Shown piece by piece: positions 1 to 10,247 of a stretch of DNA of 23,061 nt. Under the pieces are notes generated by a model. It ran no database searches. It was not told where the DNA came from and saw nothing but the letters and a program-made list of their open reading frames with translations. Within the stretch, counting starts at the first letter, position 1. The number at the start of each line of letters is the position of its first letter. Origin of the DNA: Larix sibirica. Its lineage: Eukaryota; Streptophyta; Pinopsida; Pinales; Pinaceae. Both the position numbers and the translations under genes were made by a program. The stretch is taken from positions 7,897 through 30,957 of the forward strand of contig NWUY0300008442.1 in assembly GCA_004151065.3 (NCBI GenBank). The letters are read 5' to 3'.

Positions 1-102
1 GAATTTTATCTTCAATTTTTTGATTTACTTGGCTCAGAGATGGTTCGTTTGGTGGAGGAGTCCCGCATCGCAGGGAGAGTTAGTGGGGGTCTCAATGCTA
101 CA

Positions 103-960
103 TTTATAACATTGATTCCAAAGGTTTCAGATCTGAACTCCTTTAAGGATTATAGGCCCATCTCCTTATGTAACCTACTTTACAAGGTGGTCTCTAAAGT
201 GATAGCGGAATGCATCAAGAAGGGACTGTCAAGGGGAATCTCTGTTGATTAGTTTGGTTTTTTACACTAGCATTTGATCTTCGATGCCATTGGGACTGCA
301 CAAGAGACGTTACATTCTGCCAAAGCTAGTTGGACTCCTTCTATTGTTCTTAAACTAGATCTAGTAAAGGCATATGATCTGGTTGATTGGGCCTCCTCAG
401 GATCCTACTTCTGAATGCTGGATTAGACTTATTGACCACGAATTGGATGCTAGGTTGTATATCTTCCGTGAATTTTGTTGTACTTATCAATGGTTGTCCG
501 ACGAGATTTTTCAAGGGATCCCGTGGTTTGCGCCAGGGTTGTCTCCTCTCACCACTACTCTTCTTATTGGTCATTGAGGGCCTGAGTAGACAACTAGGAC
601 GAGCCAAGTCAGCGGGCAGGATCACAGGTATTAAAGTCTCAAAGCATTGTACTATTACACACCTATTATTTGTGGATGATGTGATATTGTTCGGTATTGG
701 TAATTACACCGAGTGGACTCATTATAAGCACATTCTTGATCTATTTTGTAATGCCACTGGCATGATCATCAGCATACCCAAGTCCTGTCTCTACCACATA
801 AACTTGTGTCCTGCGGACTGTGCTAACTTTGGCAGGCTCTTTTCCTTTGAGATGAAATTGATGATAGACGGGTTTAAATACCTGGTGTATTTTATCAAGC
901 CCAATGATTATTCTATTTTGGACTGGAAATGGATTATTACAAAGTTTGAATCAAATATTT
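103..960 (+). pseudogene. LINE reverse transcriptase domain (broken)
   Basis: The first segment (79-252) reads FITLIPKV followed by FKDYRPISLCN and YKVVSKVIA, the classic N-terminal RT block of plant LINEs. After two stops the same frame resumes as IFDAIGTAQETLHSAK and then LKLDLVKAYD (about 347-380), which contains the first catalytic Asp. A frameshift near 387 leads into a long open stretch with SRGLRQGC (about 517-540; the family norm is GLRQGD) and FVDD at 669-680 (the catalytic pair, normally F/YADD). Two departures from consensus at core motifs, plus the stops, show drift without selection. The thumb-like continuation (FKYLVYF, then GGRLILLNCVLANLP after the stop at 966) follows in order up to about 1170. 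Confidence 0.93.
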
Positions 961-1683
961 CAGGCTAGTACTACCGTTGTTTATCCTTGGGTGGTCGGCT
1001 CATACTATTGAATTGTGTTTTGGCCAACCTTCCGGTATATTGGCTTACTCTAGCCAAGGTTCCAGTGGCTATCTTGCATAATATCAGAAAACTCTCCTTC
1101 AATTTTCTTTGGTTTGGATGTCGTGATAAGGCGGGCTTACATTTGACTGCTTGGTCTCATATCTCTGGCCAAGGGTGATTGGAGGATGGGGCATTAGAAA
1201 TATCTACTGGGTATATAGGGCTATACACCAAAGAGTTTATGGAGATCCCCAACACATATTGGGCTATGGGGTCTTCTACTGCGGGATAAGTATTTGAAAG
1301 GAAATACGGTTATTCACTGGATTAGAAACAGGCCTAAATGACCGGTGGGTGCCTCGAATATTTGGCGGGGTTTAGTTGAAGTTTTACCGAATTTAATGGA
1401 TCACCTGGGTTGGAGAGCTGGTAATGGGTTTCAGGTCCGTATTGGAGGGGAACCTGCGATAGGAACTGAGTTGCTTCTCTCCCCCGATACAGTTTCTATC
1501 ATTCACCAACGTGGCATTTATTATCTAAACAATGCCAGAAACCCTGTGGGTGTTGGTCTTTTTTATTACTGGCACTCTACGGATTCCTTGGATATCTCGG
1601 GTGATGCTAGCCGAGAGTGGGATTCATTTATATCAACTAACACATGTTGGTATCACACTGACTAGCGAGATGGATACATTACT

Positions 1684-1986
1684 ATGGTATTTGCAGGAAG
1701 TCTGTGTGGAGCTACATACAGGTATCGCTTATTCAGCTCTTGCACAACAACATCAGTCTGGACCGATAATTTTATCAAAAGAGGGGGATTTGGCCCCAAT
1801 GTTTGCACTCTTTGTCTTCAGGATGTCGAGACCGTTGGGCATCTTTTCACTTCCTGTCCGGTTACACTACAATTATGGGCTATTGGTTCGGATCACTGGG
1901 GATTTGATCATTGCTGGGGACATGAATCTATCTCTGTTTTAATGCATAAGTGGCATTTGGAGACTCTGAAACCGCTTATTATTTGA
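1684..1986 (+). pseudogene. LINE ORF2 zinc-binding (zf-RVT-like) segment
   Basis: The frame reads DNFIKRGGFGPNVCTLC, then VETVGHLFTSC. This gives a CxxC-x8-H-x4-C arrangement at 1804-1857, as in the zf-RVT domain found downstream of RT in plant LINE ORF2 proteins. The block immediately upstream (1345-1665) resembles the region that normally precedes it (NIWRGL, then WRAGNGFQVRIGGEPAIG), but it is in another frame. A segment of the domain near 1665-1690 is shifted. Identification of the family is firm, but the boundaries of the domain are approximate. Confidence 0.88.
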
Positions 1987-2074
1987 TGATTTTGCATATG
2001 ATTTCAACAATGCCCTACAATTCATTGTTAAGACACTCTCGGGTGCATGTATGCAACGGAAGGTTGATAGGGTC

Positions 2075-2560
2075 AAGACCCTACATGGTCTTAACATTGC
2101 AGGTTTGGGCATAATTGGATATTTTGATGGTGCAGAACAACAAGGGAAGTGTGGGGCAGGAGGAATCATTATTTTATCATCCACTGAATATTTTAATATT
2201 TTGAGTTGGCTCTGGGATGTGGAGTGGGCAGCAACACGCGCGCTGAACTCATGGCACTTTGGTGCCTCCTATTCTACCTGAACTTTTTACAGATTTCAAC
2301 TGTGCAGATTTTTGGAGACTCATCTGTAATTATTGGATGGGAATTGGAATCCAATGTACTAAGTGTGGCCTCTCTTTAGCACTGGAAGAAGAAAGTTAGG
2401 GTATATTTTCCATAGCTTGAACATTTCTCCATCAACCATATATCTCGTGCTTTCAACCACCGGGCAGATTGCTTATCGAAGAAAGGGCTCACTCTGGAAG
2501 AGGGTACCCTCTAGGTTACACATTTTCATGAGCTCAGGCCTCCAGAATATGCGATTATGC
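2075..2560 (+). pseudogene. LINE C-terminal RNase H domain (broken, catalytic residues recognisable)
   Basis: Four acidic positions of a plant LINE RNase H can be seen in order. GYFDGA has its Asp codon at 2126-2128 and is followed by CGAGGII. TRAELMALW has its Glu codon at 2245-2247. IFGDSSVIIGW has its Asp codon at 2317-2319. FNHRADCLSKKGL has its Asp codon at 2467-2469. The first Asp is in a different frame from the other three, so at least one indel lies between 2130 and 2240. The last three share one frame but with stops near 2378 and 2434. C-terminal RNase H domains of this arrangement are known from some plant L1 lineages. The role would be removal of template RNA from the RNA-DNA hybrid. 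Confidence 0.85.
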
Positions 2561-2934
2561 GCCTATACTAAAGATAATGAACCTTCCTTGAACACTTCTG
2601 TTATTTTTTTAATTGGGGTTTCTGTCATGATTGACAAGTCATTGTCAAATAGTTTTTTCTCTTGTAATCTCTCGGTAGTACTAGTTTATTTTGTTTATGA
2701 CAGTTAAAAACAGGATTAACTGATATAGTGACAAACTGAATGAAAGCACACTATCCACTGGATAGGCATCACTTGTAAATTTCTTTGATTCACCCTTATG
2801 AATAGCAAGATTTTTTTTATTTTTTTATTTTTTGGTTGAAAAAAAAAGTTAATTTTGGTTTTGGCAAATAGTGGTACAATTCCCCTTTTTAGCACTTTAG
2901 TGTTCCATGCATTTGGTCAAGCAAGGCTATTGAC

Positions 2935-4035
2935 AATCTTGTTATGTAAAGGTTACGATGGTATTTTGTACTTATTTGACTTGGATATTGACCACCATCT
3001 AGTGCCTCTATTCTTTATACCATAATATCTAAAAAGGATATCCATAAAGGAATTATGGAGTTAGTAGTTCACATAACATATCTAAGGTATATTAATTGAA
3101 TTTCATTAGAAGAGTTGCTTTCTCCCAAACTTCATCATTATCATTACATGTTTCTTCATATTGAAGATTATTCTGCCATCATTCCAGTCTAACTTAGACA
3201 TCGTCTCTTTCACTTTCATCTTGCACAATTCAGGGTTTGTTCTCACTAGCTACAGTTGCAGTACCTCGTGATTGACATATATGTATGCTATGCAATTGGG
3301 CATTGAATTGAAAGAAACACTTCATTTTCACTTGTTTGGTCTATTATGAGATCCATGATAGATTATTTTTCCTATTTAGAGGTCCTCTCACTTGGAAACG
3401 ACCTTTATCCCATTTTGAAAAGTACATGGATGTTATACTTTTCACTAGGGAATTTACAAAGATCTTGGAGGAAGTTGTTACATACCCTTAGCTTTAGTTC
3501 AATCCAAACTTCTTATATAAATATATGTTTTTCTAGGAAGACAAGGAGAGACACATGAACCATATCTACTAGCAAAGAAGGAGAAGATCAATTTTGACCA
3601 TGACAGTCCTTATGTGTGCCCAAAATGGCCATGCGAGCATCCAAAATCTTAAGAAATCATATCTAACAAACCAAAGTAGGCCAAATCAAGCATGAATGTC
3701 GGCATTGATCCAAGGAAAGTAGAGAGATCCCATCTAAGAAACCCATTAAGGAGTAAACAAGACTAAAGAAAAACCCGGGGAAAAAAAGAAAAATGGATCT
3801 GGTGTAAGCGGTAAACATCAAATGAGGAAAACATATTCACATGGCTAAATTTAGGCAAGGGGATCAACAAGGGGGATAACAACACCATAATTTATCTTGA
3901 GATGTTGGGAGACCTCATGTTAATCTTTGGGATTTGGGTGTAAAGATGCCATATTCATGCATCGCAATATTACTCACTCTTTCTCAACCTCAAATAAGTG
4001 ACCAATTTTATAGTGCTTCTTCATATAATTAGTGC
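2935..4035. repeat. Dispersed repeat, copy 1 (family unknown)
   Basis: Several blocks recur in the same order at 10920-11575. One contains GAGTTGCTTTCTCCCAAACTTCATC (begins about 3110; about 11128 in the other copy), one contains TCTATTATGAGATCCATG (about 3340; 11227), one contains GAAGTTGTTACATACCCTTAG (about 3471; 11356), and one carries CTCTCTCAACCTC-like sequence (about 3978; 11514). The copies are clearly homologous but diverged, with many indels. Copy 1 has about 400 bp (roughly 3560-3960) that is lacking in copy 2. No coding motif, TIR or LTR ends could be recognised, so the class of the repeat is open. It begins close to the end of the LINE, but I see no evidence that it belongs to it. 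Confidence 0.75.
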
Positions 4036-4289
4036 CCCCCCCTTCATAACAATTATTGGCCCCGTTAGAGTAGAACCCACATATTTGCCAATTTATTTTC
4101 TACCTTATTCACCCTTCTTGTAATGTGTTGCATCGAATTTTGTCATCATTTGAGATATTTCCTACGAAGGTTGCACTAATAATATTTCCATATCCATATT
4201 AACAAATATTAAAATCAAACATCTTGGCTTAGGTGGGTAAGGATGTGCATGGGTGTGCAAAGCTTGCACATTCACATTCTCACCTCTCC

Positions 4290-4445
4290 CGATGAGTGGT
4301 TGGGGTGAGGATGCCTAGGGTGGGTGGAGGTGGGGGGTGAGGATGTCTTGGGTAGGTGGAGGTGGAGGCTGATGATGCCATGTCCCCCACCACCTTACAC
4401 ACACATGGTTTCCTGGGTGGGTGGTTGGGGATTGGCAGAGGGGAG
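4290..4445 (+). repeat. G-rich degenerate minisatellite
   Basis: This is a strand-asymmetric G-rich tract in otherwise AT-rich DNA. It is built from variants of GGTGAGGATG and GGTGGGTGGAGGTGG (about 4303-4368), followed by a C-rich and then another G-rich stretch (CCCCCACCACC at about 4384; GGGTGGGTGGTTGGGG at about 4415-4430). The 4318-4337 run has GGG-T-GGG followed by a G6 run, so a G-quadruplex is conceivable. Complementary C-rich and G-rich parts could also fold back on each other. Confidence 0.55.
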
Positions 4446-5197
4446 GCTATGGATCTCATAAAATCCATTGAGTTCTTTACAAGAATTTGTAGTGTACATT
4501 GAAAATATATACATTCAAAAACAAATCTTATATAGAACTTGACAACTCACTTTTCTATAAATGAAATCCATCCATGATCGATGAAGGGATTTTTTTTCTA
4601 TTAATTTTTGGAGTAGCAAAATCATGACATTTTAACGTATACACTTTTTTTTTTGCCTACTTTTCTCACTGTCTTGTTTGATATCTTTATCTTTTGTAAA
4701 TAATAGAAACAATATTTACAACAACTTAAATGATTATATCAAAATAATTTTAATACCAAACAATTTTAATTTATAATCATTTTGTTAATAGATAGATTTA
4801 ATATAATAGTATTAAGTTAAACCAACCATGTTTTAAAATTTCAGATGTATACAATTCTTGTACCAAACTTAAAAAAACCATCAAAACAATCAGATCAAAA
4901 ATGTCATCATATAATCATACATTCAAACAAATTAATTTTCATGGATTCTATGTTCATTAATATGTTTACAATATCAATATATTTCTTCACAATTATTAAT
5001 ATATTATTTCTTTAAAATGTGATTTTTGTTAATATGTTTACGTAAATATTAATATTAATTAGTTTAAATTATTAAAATTTAATTATTATTTTTATTTTTA
5101 GAAAAATAAATTATAATTTCTATTTAATTAGTGAATAAATTCAATATCAAATTAAAAAATCATAAACAAATTATTTTGACATTTTTGCTTACATATT

Positions 5198-5215
5198 GAT
5201 GATGATGATGATGAT
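5198..5215 (+). repeat. (GAT)n microsatellite
   Basis: About six uninterrupted GAT units lie in AT-rich non-coding DNA. Confidence 0.9.
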
Positions 5216-5524
5216 TAGTGATGTCCACTTACATCAACTTTAATCTATCAAACATTATTAACATCATCATTATTACCATCAATATACTTACATATCACTA
5301 TGTAATCATATTATTAATTAATTTATATTATTAAAATTAATTATTATTTTCACTTTTTGATTTTTGACTTTGTATTAATTTGTTTAAATTATAAAAAAAT
5401 ATTATTTTTATAACAAAATCAGTTTTATTTATAAAAATATGAAATATATTTATATAACCCTTCTTGCTTTGGTGTCGAACAGAATCTATGCCATCTCACC
5501 TACCCCTGAGCTCCCTAAGCACGA

Positions 5525-5636
5525 GGGACATATTTTATTATCAATTAATAAGAGTTAGTTATAAATAATTTTAAGGCATGTGGGACATATTTTATTATCA
5601 ATTAATAAGAGGAACTATAAATAGTTAGAAGGCATG
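5525..5636 (+). repeat. 57-bp tandem duplication
   Basis: Two head-to-tail copies, 5525-5581 and 5582-5636, both begin with GGGACATATTTTATTATCAA and end with AAGGCATGT. The second differs by a few substitutions and a small deletion in the middle. The adjacency and high identity indicate a fairly young local duplication. Confidence 0.92.
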
Positions 5637-5934
5637 TGAAATAAAAAGTATGATTAATATTTATATCAGTCATCACGCTTACATTTTGAAGTGTTATGTA
5701 GAAAGAAAAAAAAGTCTTAAAGTTCACGAATAGTTATGTACAAAATTATAAGATTACCATCAACAATCATTGGAAGTCCAACAAGATAAGTATCACGAAG
5801 ATTAAAGAATTCTTCGATTTGTCTAGGTTTAGCAAAATGCATTGATCCCTATCTTCATAAAGTATTGAAGTATTGAGCAGATTTCCAATTTACAACGATA
5901 GCTTGCATTTTCATTATGATAGGTTGAAAACTGT

Positions 5935-5967
<33 letters not shown>

Positions 5968-6106
5968 CTCTCCCTTGATTTTAATACAATATATATTGAG
6001 TNTACCCCTAACCCCTAATCTCTTTTTTTCTCTCTCTCTTTAAACCACTTACCCCTAAAATCTCTCACTCTCAACCCTTTATCTCTCTCTCTCAATCCCT
6101 AACCCC

Positions 6107-6146
<40 letters not shown>

Positions 6147-6206
6147 ATATATATATATATATATATATTTGTTTCTCCCTTGATTTTAATACAATATATA
6201 TTGAGT
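5935..6206 (+). repeat. Low-complexity cluster: (TA)n, C-rich CCCCTAA-like stretch, (CT)n, (TA)n
   Basis: The order is (TA)n at 5935-5962, a unique 40-bp segment, the n at 6002, a C-rich stretch with several ACCCCTAA/CCCTAACCCC words (6003-6110), (CT)n at 6111-6142, and (TA)n at 6144-6167. The segment after the first (TA)n (5961-6001) reappears almost identically after the second (6166-6206). The C-rich words resemble, but do not equal, the plant telomere unit CCCTAAA. Confidence 0.85.
6002..6002. other. Assembly gap/contig join (single n)
   Basis: An isolated n is flanked by a near-identical 41-bp segment at 5961-6001 and 6166-6206 (one T/C difference seen). This suggests that contig ends were juxtaposed rather than joined at their true overlap. 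Confidence 0.8.
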
Positions 6207-6289
6207 TTTAATAAATTTCAATTTATATTTTGAATGGTTCTTATTGGTTTCTAGTTAAGTTTAAATTAATTTATTTTATATATTAATGT

Positions 6290-7000
6290 CTACCTTAAAG
6301 CTTTTCTAGGATTGTGAGAAATACAATGTAAACAAGATAAGGGAAGCATAAATTCACATCCCAAGAAATACATATAAGGAAGAAAATAAATCTTAAAGAA
6401 AAAAGACAAAACATATGTAAAAAAGCTAACCCTATCGGATGAAGAACGAGAGGAAGCTCGTGAAGAGAAAGTTACCCCAAATGTAGATCTAGAAAGACAA
6501 TTATAACACTCAATGCCAAAAATAAGTGTGTGATGGGCAGTCTTGCTCATGGGCTTGCATTGCCTTTGAGCTCTATCATGTGAGCTTGGAAGCTGACCAT
6601 GGGAAGTCTTCCTTTTAATGCGAGAGCGTTGGGAGAAGGAAGTTATCAATCTACAAATTGCCCCACAAGGGAACTTTCCTCTAGAAATTTGGCGACAAAG
6701 GTCGAACATCTTATGAAGGAAGAGGATAATTAAGCATCTTTAATCCTTGTATACCATACAGGTTTGGAGAGAGCCAAGTGAATCCCTAAAGAGACAATAA
6801 AATTATCCCTTGGTGTCATAGAAGGAAGAGCATATGAAAACAAAGTGGTGCTTGGTCTTAGGCTCTATGGAGCAAATATAGCAAATACCATGCTCTCGAG
6901 GAATATGGTGGTTTGTCTTGATGCAAAGATGGTGGGAGACAAATTTGAGCTAAGCAAGAGGAAGCCTTAGGCTACATGGCCTATGGAGTTTGGTGTATCT
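6290..7000 (-). pseudogene. Second LINE ORF2 C-terminal remnant, minus strand
   Basis: On the minus strand, reading down from about 7000, one frame gives LKFVSHHLCIKTNHHIPREHGICYIC, then SIEPKTKHHFVFICSSFYDTKG and FRDSLGSLQ, continuing into the open stretch 6709-6290 that begins MFDLCRQ. CYIC lies at 6872-6883 and the HHFVFIC segment at 6830-6850. This makes the same CxxC-x8-H-x4-C spacing as the zinc-binding segment of LINE ORF2 proteins. The surrounding sequence is unlike the element at 1-2700, so it is a different LINE lineage. At least three in-frame stops (in LPLA*LKFV, KG*FYC and KD*RCL) show decay. The 139-codon open stretch at 6290-6709 is only the tail of this relic plus read-through, not a gene. 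Sequence from 7000 to about 7330 may be more of the same element but is too frameshifted to be sure. Confidence 0.7.
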
Positions 7001-8575
7001 TAGGAGTCAGATGACAAATCACTAATATGGAGATATACATCTTCACAGTGTTGAAGCTTTGGAGACAATGATTCTCAGGCTCAGACCATGTGGATTGGAG
7101 ATAGGATTTGTAGATCTAAAAAAACTTTCTGTATATCTTTCCCTTGGATAGATTAGGGCGGTCCAAAGAAAATCCAAGCGAGGTGGTGTCTCAATATCAA
7201 GGTCGAAGAGTCGAAGCAATGTACAAGTTCTTGTATGCTAACAAGAATTAACCCCATGCTCTACAAACGACATAGAATAACTAAGAGAAAAATAAGGATA
7301 CTTAAGATGACGACTCTAGGAGCTGCCCATCCGTCTGAGTCTGTATATCATTATTACCACATGGAAGATCACCAAAGCCATGAGTGGTGCTAGTTGTCAA
7401 ATTTTGCAAGGATGATGGCATGCAACACTAATCTCTTAGAATGTTTAGTCTCTATAAGATAAGTTAGAATGTTTAGTCTTTATATTGAACGTTGGAATAT
7501 TAGATCTTTCAAAGGGCATTGGTTACATTATGGGTAAGGTTATTTCTCAAATTAAAATATAGAGGATTTGTTACACTACTTTACCTTGACTAGAATTTAC
7601 ATTTATATTGTTTTGAGTAAAAAAATTTCTCAAAAAAATTGTGATAAGAAAGCGAGGGTCATTATTGAACAAAGATGTTGGATTACACATACATTTATTG
7701 TTATTGCAAGATTTACTTCAATCATAGACACTTGGTTTCTTCTTGTCTGAAGGTAAATGTTTCTCAAGAAAAATAAAATGGAAGAATTATATGATAGTTT
7801 AGTGGAAGGACTATGTGACTCACCACCATTGGATGGAGACAATCAAATATTAGATATGATCTAGAGCTAATTATCATTGTATGTGGCCTAATTCCTCCCC
7901 TTTGATAGGAATGAAGATGCCATCGACCCAACAATTAATGTCCTAGAAGGGATGCCCTTATTATGGCTATCTATTTTTCCCTTGATAACCCCTACGTGAA
8001 TAGTTGGGGAATATGACAAATTGTTTTAAAAAATAAAGGGAACTAGTGCTTTTTGACAAGTTAGGTGGGAATTACAATTAGGGTTATTAGAGATCCCAAA
8101 AATTTCAAAGAAGTTTGATTGGGAGCTGGCCGAGAAATGTTGGATCAAAAAAAAAAAAAGGAAATGAAAATAAGGGTAGCTCATTGGACTAGGTGGTTCT
8201 TGAAGCGGGAAATTTGAAAGGGTGGTGATCATTGTGCAATTGTGGGTATTCAACACATAACATCACACATGCTTGAAAGCGCTCATCCTTTCTTCTATAT
8301 CATTTGATATAGATATCCCTATGCATACCAAGATCCAAAGTCCGTGTTAAACACACTCTAACACCCACGCATACACTCTAGCATCTATATGCACACTTTG
8401 GCATTTGTATGCACAATCCAACAGAAAGATCACACTCCAACATGTGCTTGTGCACTCTAGACCATTAAGAGATCCCAACCAATATGCATATAATGAACTT
8501 ATGAAGAAAGTGAATAATCATCCCATTAATAGTTATATAACCAAACCACCTTCAATAAGTAAACATACCTCCTTG
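7001..8575. other. Intergenic DNA, no gene seen
   Basis: Nothing coding is supported. There is a short direct repeat TTAGAATGTTTAGTCT at about 7437 and 7466. A homopolymer A-run lies near 8147-8159. A degenerate series of about 20-bp units built on ACACTCTAGCAT/ACTCCAACAT words occupies roughly 8345-8460. The ORFs here are short, overlap in opposite directions and contain no recognisable motif. Confidence 0.6.
8345..8460 (+). repeat. Degenerate ~20-bp minisatellite
   Basis: Words such as ACACTCTAACAC, ACACTCTAGCAT, ACACTTTGGCAT and ACACTCCAACAT recur at roughly 20-25-bp spacing with much drift. This is an old, decayed tandem array. Confidence 0.5.
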
Positions 8576-8763
8576 TAACAAAAAATGTGTTTCTTTATAT
8601 ACTATAAATAATATGAAGCATAAGATAGAGCATGGCATATGGTTAGTCATTCTCTTCTTCTCTCTAACTTAACAAAAAAAGTGTTTCTTTATATACTATA
8701 AATAATATGAAGCATAAGATAGAGCATGGCATATGGTTAGTCATTCTCTTCTTCTCTCTAACT
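8576..8763 (+). repeat. 94-bp tandem duplication
   Basis: Two adjacent copies (8576-8669 and 8670-8763) are almost identical; the only difference seen is AAAAAATG versus AAAAAAAG near the start. The unit contains TATATACTATAAATAATATG and ends in CTTCTTCTCTCTAACT. It is either a recent duplication or a local assembly expansion. Confidence 0.95.
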
Positions 8764-9911
8764 TTTAAATAGCACCGTACATAACATCTTACACATTAAT
8801 TCAATCACCATTACATTCTAGCTTTATTATCGTTCATGCTTATGTGACCATAATTTTTTTTAATTAAATTTTCCTTTGACTATTAAAATACAAAACATAT
8901 GCAAGGTTTTAATTAAAAAAAATTATTGGTAATGTAACATCTAAAAGCATGGTAAAAGAATTATAATGTCAAAACTGCAAATTGGCTTAAGCTAAAACAC
9001 CAACATCATAACAACAATTAGAAGTCCAAAGTCCATAAAGTATAACAATAAAAATCAAAGGGTGAGAGCCCAAACAAAGACACTACTAAGAAGTAATCAT
9101 GCTAGCATTGGGAAGATGCTAGTTATGATAATTATGGGCAGGGCCTCAACTAGTAACTAGGGGAACTACATCGAGTAGTTGCACAGACTCCCATCCATCA
9201 TTGAGAGGCTCCAAATGCTTAGAACCTTAAAAAATAAGCAAAGCTAGCATTGAGAAATACTTCTCATTTTAGGGTATGGTTGGGAGCCAACTCCTCCTAT
9301 ATTCACACCTTCCCCATGCTTGTCTATCATCCTAGTGGTGGGGGCTACTACCGCCTTTGTGAGAACATACTAAAGTGGGCCATGAGGGGCTAAGTGGTGG
9401 CATGCTCATGGTACAAGGGGGGGCCACCCCGAAATTCAAGATACTATTGGAGATGGTACATCTCCATTCTTAAATTCTATAGCTAAATTGTGATCTACAA
9501 AAACAAATTAACACAAGTTAGTATGTCATCAAATAAAAATAACTTTACTATAAGGCAACTAATTTAAAAACAAACAATATCAATGGATTTCTTCCACATC
9601 CAATACAAAAATTTAACTTTAACAAAAATCTAAACAAATTGAAATTCAATACCAAAATAAATAATCACCCAACAAAATAATGACATATTTATAACTTAAT
9701 CAATTCAATAATATATCAATTTTCCTCACCTACTATACGTCCTAAAAACAAATAAAATAAAACCTTGGATAATGACTAACTTCAAACCCAGATAATGACT
9801 AACTTCAAACCCATATATTATAACTTATTCAATAATGAAAATGGGTATATAACAACCCAATCAAACAATTATTCAATATCCAACACACCATATTTTCATT
9901 GTACCAATCTC
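8764..9911. other. Intergenic DNA, no gene seen
   Basis: AT-rich sequence without a supported gene. The only clear structure is a perfect 23-bp tandem duplication at 9768-9813. The less AT-rich stretch at 9060-9470 contains stops in all frames and no recognised motif. Confidence 0.6.
9768..9813 (+). repeat. Perfect 23-bp tandem duplication
   Basis: The unit GATAATGACTAACTTCAAAC plus CCA occurs twice, at 9768-9790 and 9791-9813, without a mismatch. Confidence 0.95.
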
Positions 9912-10247
9912 ATTTTAATGAAGAAAATATTTATTTAAAAAACAATACAAATACAATTACATTTTCTTAGTTGGATATAGAGTTTTCTATAACGTGCATG
10001 GAAATAAGTGTGTCATGCTTGTATGCATAATAAACTTTATTATACAGTCAATCCAATTCAGCATATTTTCACAATTCAGCATATTTTAATGAAATAAATA
10101 TTTATTTTAAACAATACAATTACATTTTCTTAGTTGGATATAGAGTTTTCTCTTTAGTATAAAGTGCATGGAAATAAGTGTATCAAGCTTTTATGTATAA
10201 TAAACTGTAGGTATAAAAACTTTGTTATACAGTCGATCCAATTCAGC
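9912..10247 (+). repeat. ~165-bp diverged tandem duplication
   Basis: Copy 1 (about 9912-10065) and copy 2 (about 10083-10247) share, in order, TTTTAATGAA, ACATTTTCTTAGTTGGATAT, AGAGTTTTCT, GTGCATGGAAATAAGTGT, ATAATAAACT, TTATACAGTC and ATCCAATTCAGC. Copy 2 has insertions after AGAGTTTTCT and after AATAAACT. A small extra repeat of AATTCAGCATATTTT lies between them. Confidence 0.9.

Larger units (their letters stand above)
1..2700 (+). pseudogene. Degenerate plant L1-type LINE ORF2 (RT, zinc-binding segment, RNase H), 5' end outside window
   Basis: This is a relic of a non-LTR retrotransposon whose ORF2 protein reverse-transcribes its own RNA at a nicked genomic target. The reading starts inside the reverse transcriptase domain and continues through the zinc-binding segment to a C-terminal RNase H domain. 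The endonuclease and ORF1 would lie upstream of the window. The protein must be followed across several frames. In-frame stops occur near 250 and 268, a frameshift near 387, a stop at 966, and further frame changes near 1180-1345, 1640-1690 and 2130-2240. The order of domains is that of plant L1 elements that carry a C-terminal RNase H. The 3' limit is uncertain. Recognisable protein ends near 2560, and a T-rich/A-rich patch at 2812-2850 could be close to the tail. No target-site duplication can be assigned because the 5' end is missing. It is certainly inactive. Confidence 0.93.
4036..5520. other. AT-rich intergenic DNA with a G-rich block; no gene seen
   Basis: No coding or RNA gene is supported. 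The segment holds the G-rich block at 4290-4445 and a (GAT)n microsatellite at 5198-5215. From about 4500 on, the sequence is extremely AT-rich with homopolymer and AATTA-type low complexity. Confidence 0.7.

Noticed and set aside
6290-6709. 139-codon minus-strand ORF as an independent gene
   Set aside because: Its frame continues upstream through stops into a LINE zinc-binding segment, so it is the tail of a retroelement relic.
7630-8256. Small ORFs at 7568-7842 and 8026-8256
   Set aside because: Short, overlapping in opposite strands, AT-driven codon content and no motif.
9912-10247. Direct repeats as LTRs of a short element
   Set aside because: The two copies are almost contiguous with only about 17 bp between them, so there is no room for an internal region.
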